Below, piece after piece: positions 35,201 through 46,959 of a stretch of DNA of 64,000 nucleotides; position 1 is the stretch's first letter; the number at the start of each line of letters is the position of its first letter. Location: NCBI GenBank assembly GCA_029449235.1, contig JANATG010000009.1:620001-684000 (forward strand), read 5' to 3'. The notes under the pieces are model-generated. The model was not told the DNA's origin. It ran no database searches and saw nothing but the letters and a program-made list of their open reading frames with translations. Both the position numbers and the translations under genes were made by a program. The stretch is from Linnemannia schmuckeri (lineage: Eukaryota > Mortierellomycota > Mortierellomycetes > Mortierellales > Mortierellaceae).

Positions 35201-36887
35201 ATATGCAGCAATCTTTTCTTCATCGTCCGTTAAATTGCCTATAATTATTCAAATGATGTTTGTCCTGGTTAGCTAACTCTTTCCATTGATGCGTGTGTTT
35301 TTGTCCCGCTCAATTGCTCTGAAGATCAGCAATGAAAGAAAGAAGCAAGCATACGATGGACATCGCGGAATTTTTCATAGTATTCGAGGGTGATGACAGG
35401 GTCGGGGAGGTGGTTGAGGTATCGGCGGAGGACGTTTGAGGCATCGTGCACTGTGAATCCTGTCCATTCCAGCTGGCTTCCGTAATTGGGAGGAGTGTCA
35501 AAGATGATCTGCAATTCGGAGACTCGTTTGGCAGAGCCGCTCACTCGAAAGATGCCTCGGGTTTGCGTCGCTAAATTGATTTTAATATTTAATTAGGTTA
35601 TTAGTCTCGATTCTAAACACGCGAGGACCTCAATCCTTTCCATTTCATAAACACCAACAACAACAACAACAACAACAACGACAGGGCATCAGAATATCAA
35701 AACAAAAAAGTAATAAGGCGGCAGGCAGCATCAAGGAGAATATAAAGGCAATTGAAAAAAAAACTCACCTTGTTCCTTCAAGTACCAGCCGCACTTGCTG
35801 ACGATGGTGGGAATGTAACCCTGACACCTTGTCTTGCCGTTGATGGTCACACTGACGGGCACGCCTGCATACTGGATCGAGTCGACAAGATCGATATGAA
35901 AGAGTCCGACTAATAAGATTGATGAGGATATTAAGCTAATTGTCAGCCAACAAGAGATTCTTCTGAAAACAACAACAGTAAACGGGCCTATTGGCAATCA
36001 ATAACAAGACAGTGCCCTGGCGGTTGTTTGTTTGTTCGTTGTGTAATATACCCTTGGGGTATCTCTGTTTGCCGTTTGCTGTTGTTGTTGTACATTTGCT
36101 GAAACAGACTGTTGCTTCTGTTTGTTTGATGTTTCCAATAAACCCCTCCACTCCCTCTTTTGCAGGGGCCCTTTGTTCAAGAAGAAAAAATAATAAAGAA
36201 ACACTCCCTAAAGCGACCTTGTTTTGTGTTGTTTGTGTGAGGTTATGTCCTCCTCCTTCTCCATAAGTTAACATAAGTTAACGAGGAATGAGTAACAACG
36301 GCAAGCTCGCTCCCACGAGATTGATTCCAGTTGTTGTTTCCTTGAGAGCGACCATGGAGACTGAAGAATAACAAGAGAGTAGTTTGAGACAAACGGAGAA
36401 TGTAACCCGCGTCTTCCAGTCCTCATCCGTCTGTCCCTGGGCGGTGTTGTGTGTGTGGGGCTGGTTGCCACTAAACCGACTCTGTCCCTTTCCATTCAGT
36501 CCCAACGCCAACACGATCACGAAAAGGCAGTGCCACTAAAAACAAGAAAAAAAACAAAAAACACAACCACCACAACTACATTCGCAACAACAAGAGTTAA
36601 CAACCCTATCTCTCGCCATTGCTTGTTCTCTCTCGCCACACCACACGCACCTCCCTTTTCTACTCCCTCACTCCCCTCTTTCCTCTCTCTCTGTTTCCTT
36701 TCTTCGTCACCAAGTCACTTCCCACAAAAAAAACTCACACCTTGGTCAGCGCGCTAGCGAATTAATATTTTTTCTGATGCCACCGCGGTAATAAAATATA
36801 TTCGAAATGTTCTTTTTTACCTTTGACGGCCTTGGTCCCTGTAATATTCTTCCACCACTTCTTGAAAGACACCTTTTGCTGGGCCAT
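32202..36887 (-). CDS. Rho GTPase-activating protein (Sac7-type) with long disordered tail
   Basis: Five exons (minus): 36887-36821, 35909-35769, 35570-35355, 35238-34531, 34438-32202; 1122 residues, phases consistent. Family knowledge: RhoGAPs of the Sac7/Bag7 group switch off Rho1-type GTPases in cell-wall and actin control. Seen: a basic start MAQQKVSFKKWWKNITG, then the RhoGAP domain at about residues 25-235. The domain contains SIQYAGVPVSV, GYIPTIVSKCGWYLKEQ, the arginine-finger motif GIFRVSGSAKRVSELQ, VLRRYLNHLPDPVI and the SKNLASVFQPGVISHP helix. The remaining ~880 residues are Ser/Pro/His/Gln-rich with many possible SH3 or phosphorylation sites and no second domain. The first intron is 911 bp. 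Tail-to-tail with the previous gene, stops 149 bp apart, so 3' UTRs probably overlap. Confidence 0.95.
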
Positions 36888-36995
36888 AGCTCAGCAGTCA
36901 GGCCAAAAAAAAAAAAAAAAAAAAAAAAAAAGGGAAAAAAGAAAAGAAAAGAAAAACGCGAAAAGGGGGAAGAGAGAGAGAAAGAGTCAATAAAA

Positions 36996-37034
<39 letters not shown>

Positions 37035-38158
37035 AATATAGAAAACCGTGGCGATCAAGTGGTGATTAGGAGTAGTGGTGGTAGAGTTGGTGAGATAGTA
37101 GTCGTCGTCGTTGTGGGTGCCACGAGTAGCAGTGTAGATGATGTTGGATCGGCGATTGCTGGGTGTTCCGATTCCTGTGAGAGATAGCAGATAATGGAAG
37201 CAGCAGTTGCCATGGGCGTGGGGCAGGTCAGGGTCGTTGAGAATAGGCTGTAATTTTTTGTTGTTCGTGGGATGAGACAGGTGAGAGGAACGGTGGAGCT
37301 GGGGGAAAGGAAGCGGTTGTGGAAAAGTAGGAGGTATGAAAGAGGCTGAGGGGAAAGAGAAAGGATAGCCGGTGACGATAGGAATGGATGAGACGAAAAA
37401 AATAGAAAAGAGAAAAGGGCGAAGGGATGGAATGTTAATAATAGTCGTGCTTGCTGTTCAAATGTTGCTGATGTTGTTGTGTGATGGAATGGCGATGACG
37501 AGAAGGAGGGGAGAAAGAGAGAGAGAGAGAGAGAGAGGAAGAGAGAAGGCGAAGTGGAGTGAAAGAAAAAGAAGAAAAGCGAAGAGAAGGACGCTCGGAC
37601 GACCGAATGAAATGAAATGGTTATTTGAGGTAAGAAATAAAGGGTCGGTCGCGTTGGCGTTTTCCTCTTTTTTTTTTCTTCTTTCGATAACGTCAATCGA
37701 TCGCAGAGCAAAGAAAGATAGAAGAAAATGAGGAAAAGAGAGAACAAGAGAGAAAATGAAAAGAGGCTAGCCGATCTGGGTTGCCAGTCGGGCTCCCTCT
37801 TCTTTTCATTATTTTTTTGCTCTTCTTCTCAGCATTACACTACTGCCAACCCTGTCTTCCATGGTTGGATCCCCGGCTGATCTCCATCAGTACTGTCGTC
37901 TGTCACTGCCCAAGTTAATCAATCTACTACTGGATTGTTTTCAATGCCGTCATCGTGAACTATCCTTGTTCTCATTACACACATCAACAACAAACACAAG
38001 AACAAAGCTGAGCTCACAAGGCGATTGTGCGTGTGCTTTTTTTTTTATTTGTTCAAGAGAGCTTTAAACATGTATGTGCAAACTGCATGAAGCAAAGTTT
38101 TTCTTTTTGTATGTTCTGTAAAAGGAGTAGAGAAAAGAAAGCAAAGGAAAAGGATTAC
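36888..38158. other. Intergenic: RhoGAP leader/promoter and glutaredoxin 3' flank
   Basis: About 1.27 kb. Next to the RhoGAP start are A27 (36905-36931) and A35 (36998-37032), i.e. T-runs in the leader. A (GA)n stretch lies near 37516-37536. The long minus-strand frame at 37055-37747 is CT-rich leader sequence rather than a gene. Confidence 0.6.
36998..37032. repeat. A35 homopolymer upstream of the RhoGAP gene
   Basis: Uninterrupted A run of 35 bases, the longest in the window; a second run of 27 lies at 36905-36931. Confidence 0.95.
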
Positions 38159-38787
38159 TTAGATCTTGGCAAGAAGAGTCTTGAGCTGACCACTCTTCTC
38201 GAGCTTGAAGAGATCGTCGCATCCACCAATGTGGTTTTGGGAGATGAAGATGTTGGGCACAGTGCGCTGACCAGTCAAGGTCTGGAGGTAGGCCTGGATG
38301 GCAGCACCATCGTCGATGTTGTCAAGCTCAAGGATGAAGACCTTGACTTCGTGCTGGGCCAACAGATTCTTGGCCTTGGTGCAGTAAGGGCAGTACGACT
38401 TTGAGAACACGACGATAGCGTTGTCGGCTAATTATTCGTACAGTCATGATAACGACAGAATCGGCGTGTGTGAGTATGAGAATGTGGTTTGAACGCGTAA
38501 CGTAACGTGCGCAGAAAGAATACGAAGTGAAGTCCTGCGCAGTGCTTTCGGGGATCAGCATCAACAAACAACAATAGCAATCACGAGTGTTTGCATGGTG
38601 TCCCTTCGTTTTTGCATTTCTACCATGACAAGTAATCCTGCAAGAGTGTAAGTCAAGTCGATGACGAAGGAGTGTATGAGTAGTGTGAATGTAGAATAAA
38701 CTTACCGATGATAGCATCGACCTTGGTCTTGATTGCAGCGGCCATTTCAGGAGTAAGAGGAGTAGGTGAAGAGAAGAATGATCCCAT
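38159..38787 (-). CDS. Dithiol glutaredoxin (CPYC)
   Basis: Exons (minus): 38787-38706 and 38427-38159; 116 residues (GTAAGT donor, TTAG acceptor, phase 1). Family knowledge: class I glutaredoxins reduce disulfides and glutathionylated proteins using glutathione. Seen: the active site SYCPYCTKAK with both cysteines, the cis-proline TVPNIFI, and the glutathione-binding GGCDDLFKLEKSGQL near the end. These give a complete thioredoxin-fold domain of normal length. The first ~26 residues form a short Ser/Pro leader and helix. An in-frame upstream ATG at 38871 would add a hydrophobic N-terminus, but the ATG at 38787 gives the length usual for cytosolic forms. Divergent from the ABHD11-like gene. 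Confidence 0.96.
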
Positions 38788-39464
38788 TGCAGTTTCGGGG
38801 TGAGGCTGACTTTTATCTGTGCTGGAAAGGGAGTGGGGAGTGAGTTGAGGGAGAAAAAAAAACGAGTCCACTGTTGCCTCTAAATGACAAATGCACCACG
38901 TCGTCCGTCCTCAACTGGAATCATCCTGACCCTCCTTGTGTCTTGCTCACTAATGCAACAGGCTTGATTCTGCGCCCCGTCCTTAGTGCGAATTCTTATC
39001 CCCTGTCATCGTCCTTGGAGTTGCGCAACCGGTTCCTCTAAAACACGCATCCGCAAGAGGGATGCAACTGTTGTGATCAGAGTCGGTGAACCGATCACTA
39101 TCTGTCTCTGCTCAGCTCGCCTGATTGCAAGGAAAAGACCAGTTATGACTGCACCAAAAGGGTCCCTTGATATCAAGTTATAGGGCAGAGGTGGGCGTCT
39201 CTTTTCTTGTTCAAAAATTTTGTCTCCGCCCATGCAAAAAGCCACCCATCAACTCCCATGTTTTGTGGGGATTGAATGACTCTGATCCTAACGTCCCTCT
39301 TTCTTCATTTGTTCCTTTTTTTCCTTCTTCATTTGTGCTCTCATTCACTCGTACACACTTCACAATCCACTCTCCACTCCCTCCCTTCTTTTCTCCTCTC
39401 ATATCCTCTCTCCTCTCTTCCCTTCCCTGACATAACAACTCAGGAACATACACACATATACACA
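38788..39464. promoter_or_regulatory. Divergent promoter, glutaredoxin / ABHD11-like hydrolase
   Basis: 677 bp between opposing start codons. The half next to the hydrolase is a CT-rich leader (39280-39430). No strong motif recognised. Confidence 0.5.
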
Positions 39465-42230
39465 ATGCTCAAACAAATCACACTCCTGCATCGATTGCCC
39501 AGGCAATTCATTCCTACTCTGGCCCGAACCATTTCAACAGGCAAACTCACCCCACCAGTCAGCCTGTCCTTCACCGATACCCCCAAACCCTCGCCTCAGG
39601 AGCAGGCTCGGTCTCAGCCCATCGTGGTCATGCATGGTCTCTTTGGGTCCAAGCAGAACTGGAAGGCTCTCTCCAAGGCCATGGCCCATCGTCTCAATAC
39701 CCGAGTCCTCACTGTCGTACGTTTATCTTTATTTATGCGGCGGTCGCACATTCTGAAACTGAAAAATATGTTTACTTTTGCCCGTTTAAATCGCTCCTTA
39801 CATGAGGGAGAAAAAAGAATGCGGACAATACAGGAATCGAGCAGTCCATTTTGTCATCACGTTAATACTGGTGAAAAAAAAGGGGAACGACAGAGCTTCA
39901 TCCCTTCGTCCTTGTCCCTTTGCCTTCTTGTTGCCCGGAGTAGATCGGATCACATCATTATGAACAGCAGCTTATAGTTGATTTTTGGGGACTAATTTTT
40001 TTCTCACGACATCTTTGCTCACCACTTTCTGTCACTTTTTATTTTTTCTCATAGGATCTTCGTAATCATGGAGAGAGTGGGCATTCAGAGGAACATGACT
40101 ACGCCAACATGGCCAACGATGTGGTCCATTTCTTGAAGGAGCAGTCTGTCGAGAAGCCCATCATCATTGGGCATTCCATGTAAGAGACGGCGAGACCTTC
40201 ATTTTGTCGCAGGATTCATGAAGCAAAGCAAGCAAAAAAGGGGGTGGGGGAGGGGAGGAGGCAAGGAGATATTTCAGGATAAACGCAGGACTGAATCAGC
40301 TGCTTTTGTGAACAACAATAGGCAGTGGAGGAACAAGGATGTGTTCGTAGGACAAACAAGCGGCATTTGTAGAATATGAAGTTGTCTGTTGGGACTGTTT
40401 TTCGCGGGGGTAGAGAGGGGAACAAAAGGACGCAGGGACAGCCATAGAAAATCAAGATAGGGACAGAGGATAGGGATAAGGAAAAAGGCAGGAACAAAGC
40501 AGGAACAATGCAGGAACAAGGCATGAAGAAGAATAAGGACACGGACAACGATAGACTTGGGGACAATGGAAAAAAAACGAGAGAGTCTTCCAGGGAGGGA
40601 CACACGGATAAAAGAAAGAAGCATGCTATATGCCATATGTCACAATCGACATGACAAAGGGGGAAAGAAAAATGATGAAAACCACAAACAGGATAAAAGG
40701 GACCGAAAGAAAACAAAAAAGGACCTGCATTGCAAACAAACAAAAAGCTGCACCTGAATGCAAATAAGCAAAGCTGCACAGTGACCGCATTGAGCTCAGG
40801 ATGTGGTTTTTTCCCTCCTCTTCAGGGTGTGAAAGCAGGAGGTGGATCGATTGTCAATTTGACTGGATACACAGTGAGAGAATGAAAGAGGGAGAGAGGG
40901 AAAGATGGAGACAAGAAGGGAGAACAATGGATTAAGAAGGGAGGATTGAGAGTCTACATTCTTTTCTTCCACTACCAGACTCTGGCCAAGATGGACTAAC
41001 AAGCGTGTAATTCGAAACCTTATCTTTGTATCATATGCAAATAAATAGGGGAGGCAAAGTGGCGATGAACTTGGCATTGAAGCATACTACAGACCTGGAT
41101 CGTATGGTCGTCGTGGATATGGCGCCCGTCAAAGTCAAGCTGTCAGCCGAGTTTGCGAAATATGTTGGGTCCATGAAAGATATCCAGAATGCTCATGTTA
41201 AGAAGCAGAGCGAAGCCGATACCATCATGAAAAAGACTGTCTCCGTACGCTTATTTTTTTCTTTTGGCGCTGATCGTGCGCACTGAAAACGAGAAGCTGA
41301 TATAAGCTTACCATGTTCCATTAGCTAATGCCACCATTTTTTTTTGTATAAAATAATAGGACTTGGGAGTGCGCCAGTTCCTGTTGACGAACTTGAAGAG
41401 AGACGCCACAGGGGATGGATACAGTTTTCGGATCCCCTTCGAGACCCTGGGCAACTCACTCGAGAAATTGGGGCAATTTGATTTCGTCCCTGGACAGGAC
41501 AAGTTTGACGGCAAAGTTCTGTTTATTAGGGGCGTCAAGTCAAAGTATATCATGGAGAAGGAGATGGAGGCCATCAGAGCTTTCTTTCCGCAAGCCAGGA
41601 TTGAGAGTCTTGATACTGGACATTGGGGTAAGTGTGCATTTTTGATTTAAGGGAGCAATTGAGAGATTGGCATGCGCATGTCAAAAAGGCAAAAAAAAAA
41701 AAAAAAACCAAACAAACAAACAAAAAGGAGGAGAATCATTGGCCAATGGATCATTGACCATGGACCATGGGTGGGGAATGAGGAAGGAGAGGCAAGCAGG
41801 GATGGACAGGGATGGGAGAGAAAGACAGAGAAGGACAGGGGGTGCAGAGAGAAAGAGGCAGAGGGGGGATTGTAGGACAACACCTCTTGCTCTCCCTCTT
41901 CCTTTCCTTCTCACTTCTTCCTTATGGACGACGTATTCCTGATCTGATCTGCACGCTGACATTTTTTGTTGTTGTTTGTTGCGCTCTGTGTATCATTTTT
42001 TTTTCTTTGGCATGCATGCAAGTAAAAAAAAAAAAATAAAAAAAAATAAAAAAAAAATAAAAGCTAACCACACATCCTTCTCCCTTTTGTTTTGTTTTTT
42101 CCCTCCTTTTTTTTCCCTTCGTTTTGCATCGAAAAAAAATGTATGACGACAACGTACATACAATATAGTCCATGCCGAGAAGCCCGAGGAGTTCTTGAAG
42201 CTTGTCACGGAGTTTGCTGTCGAAAAGTAA
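39465..42230 (+). CDS. Mitochondrial alpha/beta hydrolase, ABHD11 family
   Basis: Five exons: 39465-39716, 40055-40179, 41049-41244, 41360-41627, 42169-42230; 300 residues with consistent phases. Family knowledge: ABHD11 (yeast Imo32) is a mitochondrial serine hydrolase, linked in animals to protection of oxoglutarate dehydrogenase. Seen: a basic, Ser/Arg-rich presequence (LLHRLPRQFIPTLARTIST), the oxyanion region VVMHGLFGSKQNWKAL, and DLRNHGESGHSEEHDY. The nucleophile elbow GHSMGG is split by intron 2 between Met and Gly, and the catalytic histidine is in DTGHWVHAEKPEEFLK, split by intron 4. Introns 2 (869 bp) and 4 (541 bp) are long for this window and full of A/T runs. Confidence 0.93.
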
Positions 42231-45200
42231 AGCAAAAAAAACCCCCACCATGCCCTCCCCCAACCCCTATCTTCCGCTCCACTTTACTCTTTCTGAATCT
42301 GCATCTTTTATAGACTTTTCCGCATCCGCATCCTAACCTTAGACGCTTAGTATTCAATTCAGCCCACCTCCCATACAGTGTATTCAATCAATTGTACCAT
42401 TGAATCAGTCACTTTTTTTTAATCTCTACCTCTCCCAACCACACCCACACTCCCATCTACCCACACTCCCATCCTTAGATCATTGACACCATCCCGCATT
42501 CATAGACAAATGAAAAAACCATAGAAACATATTTGGAGCACTATTAACATGTCTTCCTTTTTTTCCCGCCACAAAAAACGATTCAATACATCCGATCGGA
42601 CTGATCGAAGGCCTACAAAAAAAAAATGCTCACTATTTTGCATCATTGCATGGCTTTGAGCGGGAAAAAAAGAAAAAGCATGGACCATGGCTCAGAATCG
42701 AAACACGCAACCGAAAGCATGGGTGAGGTGAGTTGCGTTGTTATTGTTATTGTTGTTTGGCCCTTTTGCTGTGTTCCAATTTTGTTTGGATGGGAGCATT
42801 GGATTGGGGCTGGGTTGGGCAATGGTTAGGAGTCGGTCGGCATAAAAAAAAATATTGAATGGAAATTAGAAAATTGAAATGTAGAAAAACCACGGCGTTC
42901 TCGGGATCTGAAAGTTGGGGCTCCAGAACATTGAAGGTGTCGTATGTAGATCGGGTGAAAGAGAGAGAACGATAACATTGATGAGAAGAGAGGTGAAAGA
43001 GTCTACCACAAAACAATGGGACACAACGTAAGTACAACGTTAGAGTGAAATGAAAAGGAAGGGGAACCAAGTTATGTTGCATACAGTATTTTTTTTTTTT
43101 TTGTATTTTCGAAGTGTCTCTTAAATGTCGAAAAGAAAAAAAATTCAGCCTCAACCCTCACTCAAGGAGAGTTGTATGTGGATTAGCCGATCCAGAAGGC
43201 GCGTTAGAGGAAGGATGATCAAGCCGAGAAAATGTATATTTATGACCAAGAAAGAAATATATCTTGACCAATGGTGTCATTGACGGGCACCATGCATGTA
43301 AAGATCATAAGAGCTAATCGGTTCCCTTGAATAGATCACGGGTCCACTAACCTTGGGATGAAGGGAGGGGGCACGTAAATCTGAACAAGTGATGGTGCCT
43401 TGTATGGGATGATGGGTGGATGGCCCATGGTGACCATAGTGATCATTATAGTGACAGGAGGGGTGCTGGAAATCAAGGGTGAGAAGAGAAAGAAAGAGGG
43501 TTCAACGGCTGATTTAACAAATGGACGAATCAAGGGTGTCATAAAAGAAAAATGGAAAAAAGGGCTCGGCCTAGAAGGAAGAGAATGACAAAAAGAGCGA
43601 AATGATGAAAGACAGTTGCGCAGATGTGGCCGGGCAAAATACAGAAAGAGAAAAAGAAAGATCATTTGAAAAGGACAAAGAGGCTGACGGAAGGAGAAAT
43701 ATAAAATAGAAAAAAAAAACAAAGATGAATCGTGGCGAATGAGCGGTCAGTTACATCCATAGGTATGGCAAGAAGAAGTCATTTCCAGTCTCCGTTCCGT
43801 CCAAGAGTAAAGTGCAAACAAAGAAAAATAAAAAAGAAAGGACTCATGTTAGTTCGTCAGTCCTGTATGTCAGCGGGTTCCTTTCAGCGCGGTTCCTGGA
43901 GGGAGAAGGTGACGATTGCTAACACACAATATCTTATTCAATAACGAAATATATTATAATTATGGCGATCAGTTAGTTGTCTGCAGTGGCCAAGTTAGTC
44001 AGTCGGACGTTTGCTTTTCATTTTAAACCAGACTCGGAGGATGGTTGATCCCAGATGACCCTTTTACAACAGAAAAGGGAGAGAGAAAGTGGGGCTGAAA
44101 GGGGGAAGGGCGAAGGGGAGAAAGGAAGAGGAGGGAACAAGCGCGGCAATGAATGGGAAAAAAAAATGGAAAAGTAGGGCATGACCTGAAGACTTGCTTA
44201 TTAGACTCCAGGTTGATTTTGTGTTTGGCACTTGCTGGTAATATCGCAGCACATTCTTTTTGTCACCCTTGTTTTTCCCGATTCCTGGCTATGTATGATA
44301 ACAGAGGTACAAAGCGCTGGAAAGGGTTGGGGGGGAATCTAAAGGGAGATAGAGAGGGAAGGAGGGACAACAGGAACACAAAAAAAAAAAAAAAAAAAAA
44401 TTCAGAGAATGGATGCATGCAGGTCGATGTTGAGCCAAATTGTGGCCCTGTCGCGGTATGGATTTCTTCATTCTCTCCGCATGGTACAAGAGAAAAATAA
44501 AAGAACGGAAAAGGGAAACCAGCAATTGCGTGAACAGATTGAGCAAGAGTGAGTGGGAAAGGAAAAGGATGGCAATCCTTTCTGACAAAACAAACGCAAC
44601 GACTGAATAACCACCATGACTCTTTCTATTCAACAACGACCTACACAAAACATAAACAAACAAAACAACACATACTGTGCCAGTGGCAAAGAAAGTCTCT
44701 TGATCGCACCTGCTGCCTGCTGAAAAAAAGAACGAAAGAAAAATTTTTCCCGCCATTTTTTTTTCATTTCCCATTTGCTCTCAGAAAGAAGGGAGAACGG
44801 GGGCAGGAGAATGAGGTCGAGGGACGAGGAAGTAAGGGAAGGAGGGAGGAAGGAAGAGAGAGAATGAGAGAGAGAGAGTAAGAAAGGGAGGGACGGAGGG
44901 GGGAAGGGGTCAGCATAGGAAATTTGCAGTAGAATCCAATACAAATGACTACTAATCTAAAAAGGACAAAAAACAAGAAACATAACCCCCCATCAATCGA
45001 ATAATAACAATTTGGCTCATCCATTCAATCATTCAGTCATTCAGTCATTCTTTTTTATCGTTTTTGTCTTTCGTAATGACAAAAAACTTATCGCTATTGT
45101 GAAGAAAACATTAATAACCTTGAGGGGTCAGGAGAAGAAGGACGAGGAAGAGGGGTCCAGACGAAGAGGTATTACGCAGGATATATAAAACCGATGTGAG

Positions 45201-45804
45201 ATGATTGAGAGTGACCATGACCCGTGTGTTATTTTTCTGAGAAGTATCTTCATGTCATCTACAACGAGTCTGAATGCACTACGACTTTCCTATAGTGGCT
45301 GTGGTACAAGAGCGATATTTAGAAAGTGTTCTGTGCATACATGCATGGGCGCGCAAGAAGAAGAGAAAGCGAAAGAGAAAGAGTAAGAGGAAGCCGTCGG
45401 AAATGAAATGATGATACTGCCTTTCTATTGCTGATTGATTATTGATGGATAGAGTGCCCCGAGACGAGGAGAAAGAGAGAGGGAGAGAGTAGGGAGATAG
45501 GAAAGTAGGGTAATGTTTTCTGGTCATCTGTTGTTGGTTGCTGCTGTTGTCGTTTATTGGTGATTCTTCCTTCTTCCCTGTTCTATTTCATTCCCTATTT
45601 TTTAATTTTTTTTTCTCCATTTTTTCACTCCCTTTCTCTTCTCTCTCCATCATAATCAAAACTTCCCTTTTCACAACCCTTTTCTACTTGTAGATAGCAA
45701 TAGCCGTTGTTGGATTAGCAAGGAACCATTGCCATTTAGGTTTTATTCGAATCCATCGCTTTTTGACAGGTAAGAAATAATGTCAGTCAGGTTGTTTGTG
45801 AGTC

Positions 45805-45831
45805 TTTTTTTTTTTTTTTTTTTTTTTTTTT
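45805..45831. repeat. T27 homopolymer
   Basis: Uninterrupted T run upstream of the zinc-finger gene. Confidence 0.95.
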
Positions 45832-46170
45832 ACCTTTAATCAGTCGTCAGTCGGCCGTTTTCTTTGATTGTTGATGAATGAATGGAGTCTGGTCCGGTGG
45901 TCTCGCAAACAATTTTTTTCTTCCTCCTTTTCATATTCGCCTTTGCTGCCCTCCACTTCTCTTCATCAAACCTGATCCAATCCCACATTTTTTTCATACC
46001 CTTTTTCTTCTTTTCGCTTCTTTTTCATTTTTCATATTTTTTTTTTTTTTTTTTTTCTGTTCATTCATTTCAATTTTTATTCCTCTTCTTTTTATTTTTT
46101 TTTCTTTTATTCTTTTTCCACCCTTTTTTTCCTTTTCTCTCGTACTTTCCCGCGACCACATCCTCGCTCG

Positions 46171-46207
46171 CTCACTCACTCACTCACTCACTCACTCACT
46201 CACTCAC
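46171..46207. repeat. (CTCA)9 microsatellite
   Basis: Perfect tetranucleotide array, followed at about 46226-46266 by a CTCTTTCT octamer array and at 46366-46400 by a TTTTTTTA array. Confidence 0.95.
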
Positions 46208-46959
46208 GCTCACTTCCCACCTGTCTTTTTCTCTCTTTCTCTCTTTCTCTCTTTCTCTCTTTCTCTCATCTCACCCTTCCTCTCCCATCCCCATCGCCAT
46301 CCTTCCCTTTCCTTCCCTTCCCTTTCCCTTCATCATCATCACACATCAAAATCCCTTTTTTTTTTTTATATTTTTTATTTTTTTTATTTTTTTTATTTTT
46401 CTTTTTCTTTTCTTTCTTTTCTCTTTTCCTTCTATTTCCCTTCCCTTCCCTTCCCTTCCTTTCCCTTCCCTTTCCTTTCCCTTTCCTTTCCCTATCCTTC
46501 TTCATCGCATCCCATCCCATCATCATTATCATCGCCACCTTCCCTTCTGCCCTATTCTTATAATTCTTTCTCATTCTCTCTCTCCTTTCTTTTCTTTTTT
46601 AAATCACACCCTACATACATTCTCGTTGACTCGTGTTTTTTTTGTTTTTTTTTCCCGCCTACCTGTGTCCACTAATAGCATTCATCACATTTTCCTCCTT
46701 TCATTCTTTTGATATCAAACCGACTTTTCTTCAAAAGAAAAAGAAAAAAAACATTATCAGCAACTACAACAACCCCATTCATCACTCTTCTTTTCTTTGT
46801 TTCCAGTCAGACTGACTAACAGACCGACAGCCAAGCAAGCAGACCTACTTGATTGACCGAAACATCATCATCATCCATCCAAACCACAGCAATCAAGCAA
46901 CAACAATAACAACAATAGCAACAGAACAAACAACAAAAAATAAGTCTGACTTGAGAGAG

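Larger units (their letters stand above)
42231..46959. other. 4.7-kb gene-free simple-sequence region
   Basis: No frame here has normal amino-acid composition or splice-consistent structure. The sequence is a mosaic of purine- or pyrimidine-only stretches and homopolymers (A20 at about 44381-44400, T27 at 45805-45831), a CTCA tetranucleotide array, TTTC and TTTA arrays and CCTTCCC runs. The last kilobase is a CT-rich then CA-rich leader of the zinc-finger gene. Long plus-strand frames at 45878-46712 are Phe/Ser translations of T/C tracts. Confidence 0.65.

Noticed and set aside
37055..37747. 230-codon minus-strand frame upstream of RhoGAP
   Set aside because: CT-rich translation (Ser/Phe/Leu) without domain or splice support; best read as leader DNA.
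46171..46207. Possible telomere-like or CRISPR-like repeat
   Set aside because: A plain CTCA microsatellite; no spacers or dyad repeats, and CRISPR is not expected in a fungal nuclear genome.
45878..46712. Two overlapping 265-276 codon plus-strand frames
   Set aside because: Almost only Phe, Ser, Leu and Pro from T/C tracts, with two frames open at once; this is stop-poor simple sequence in a leader region.
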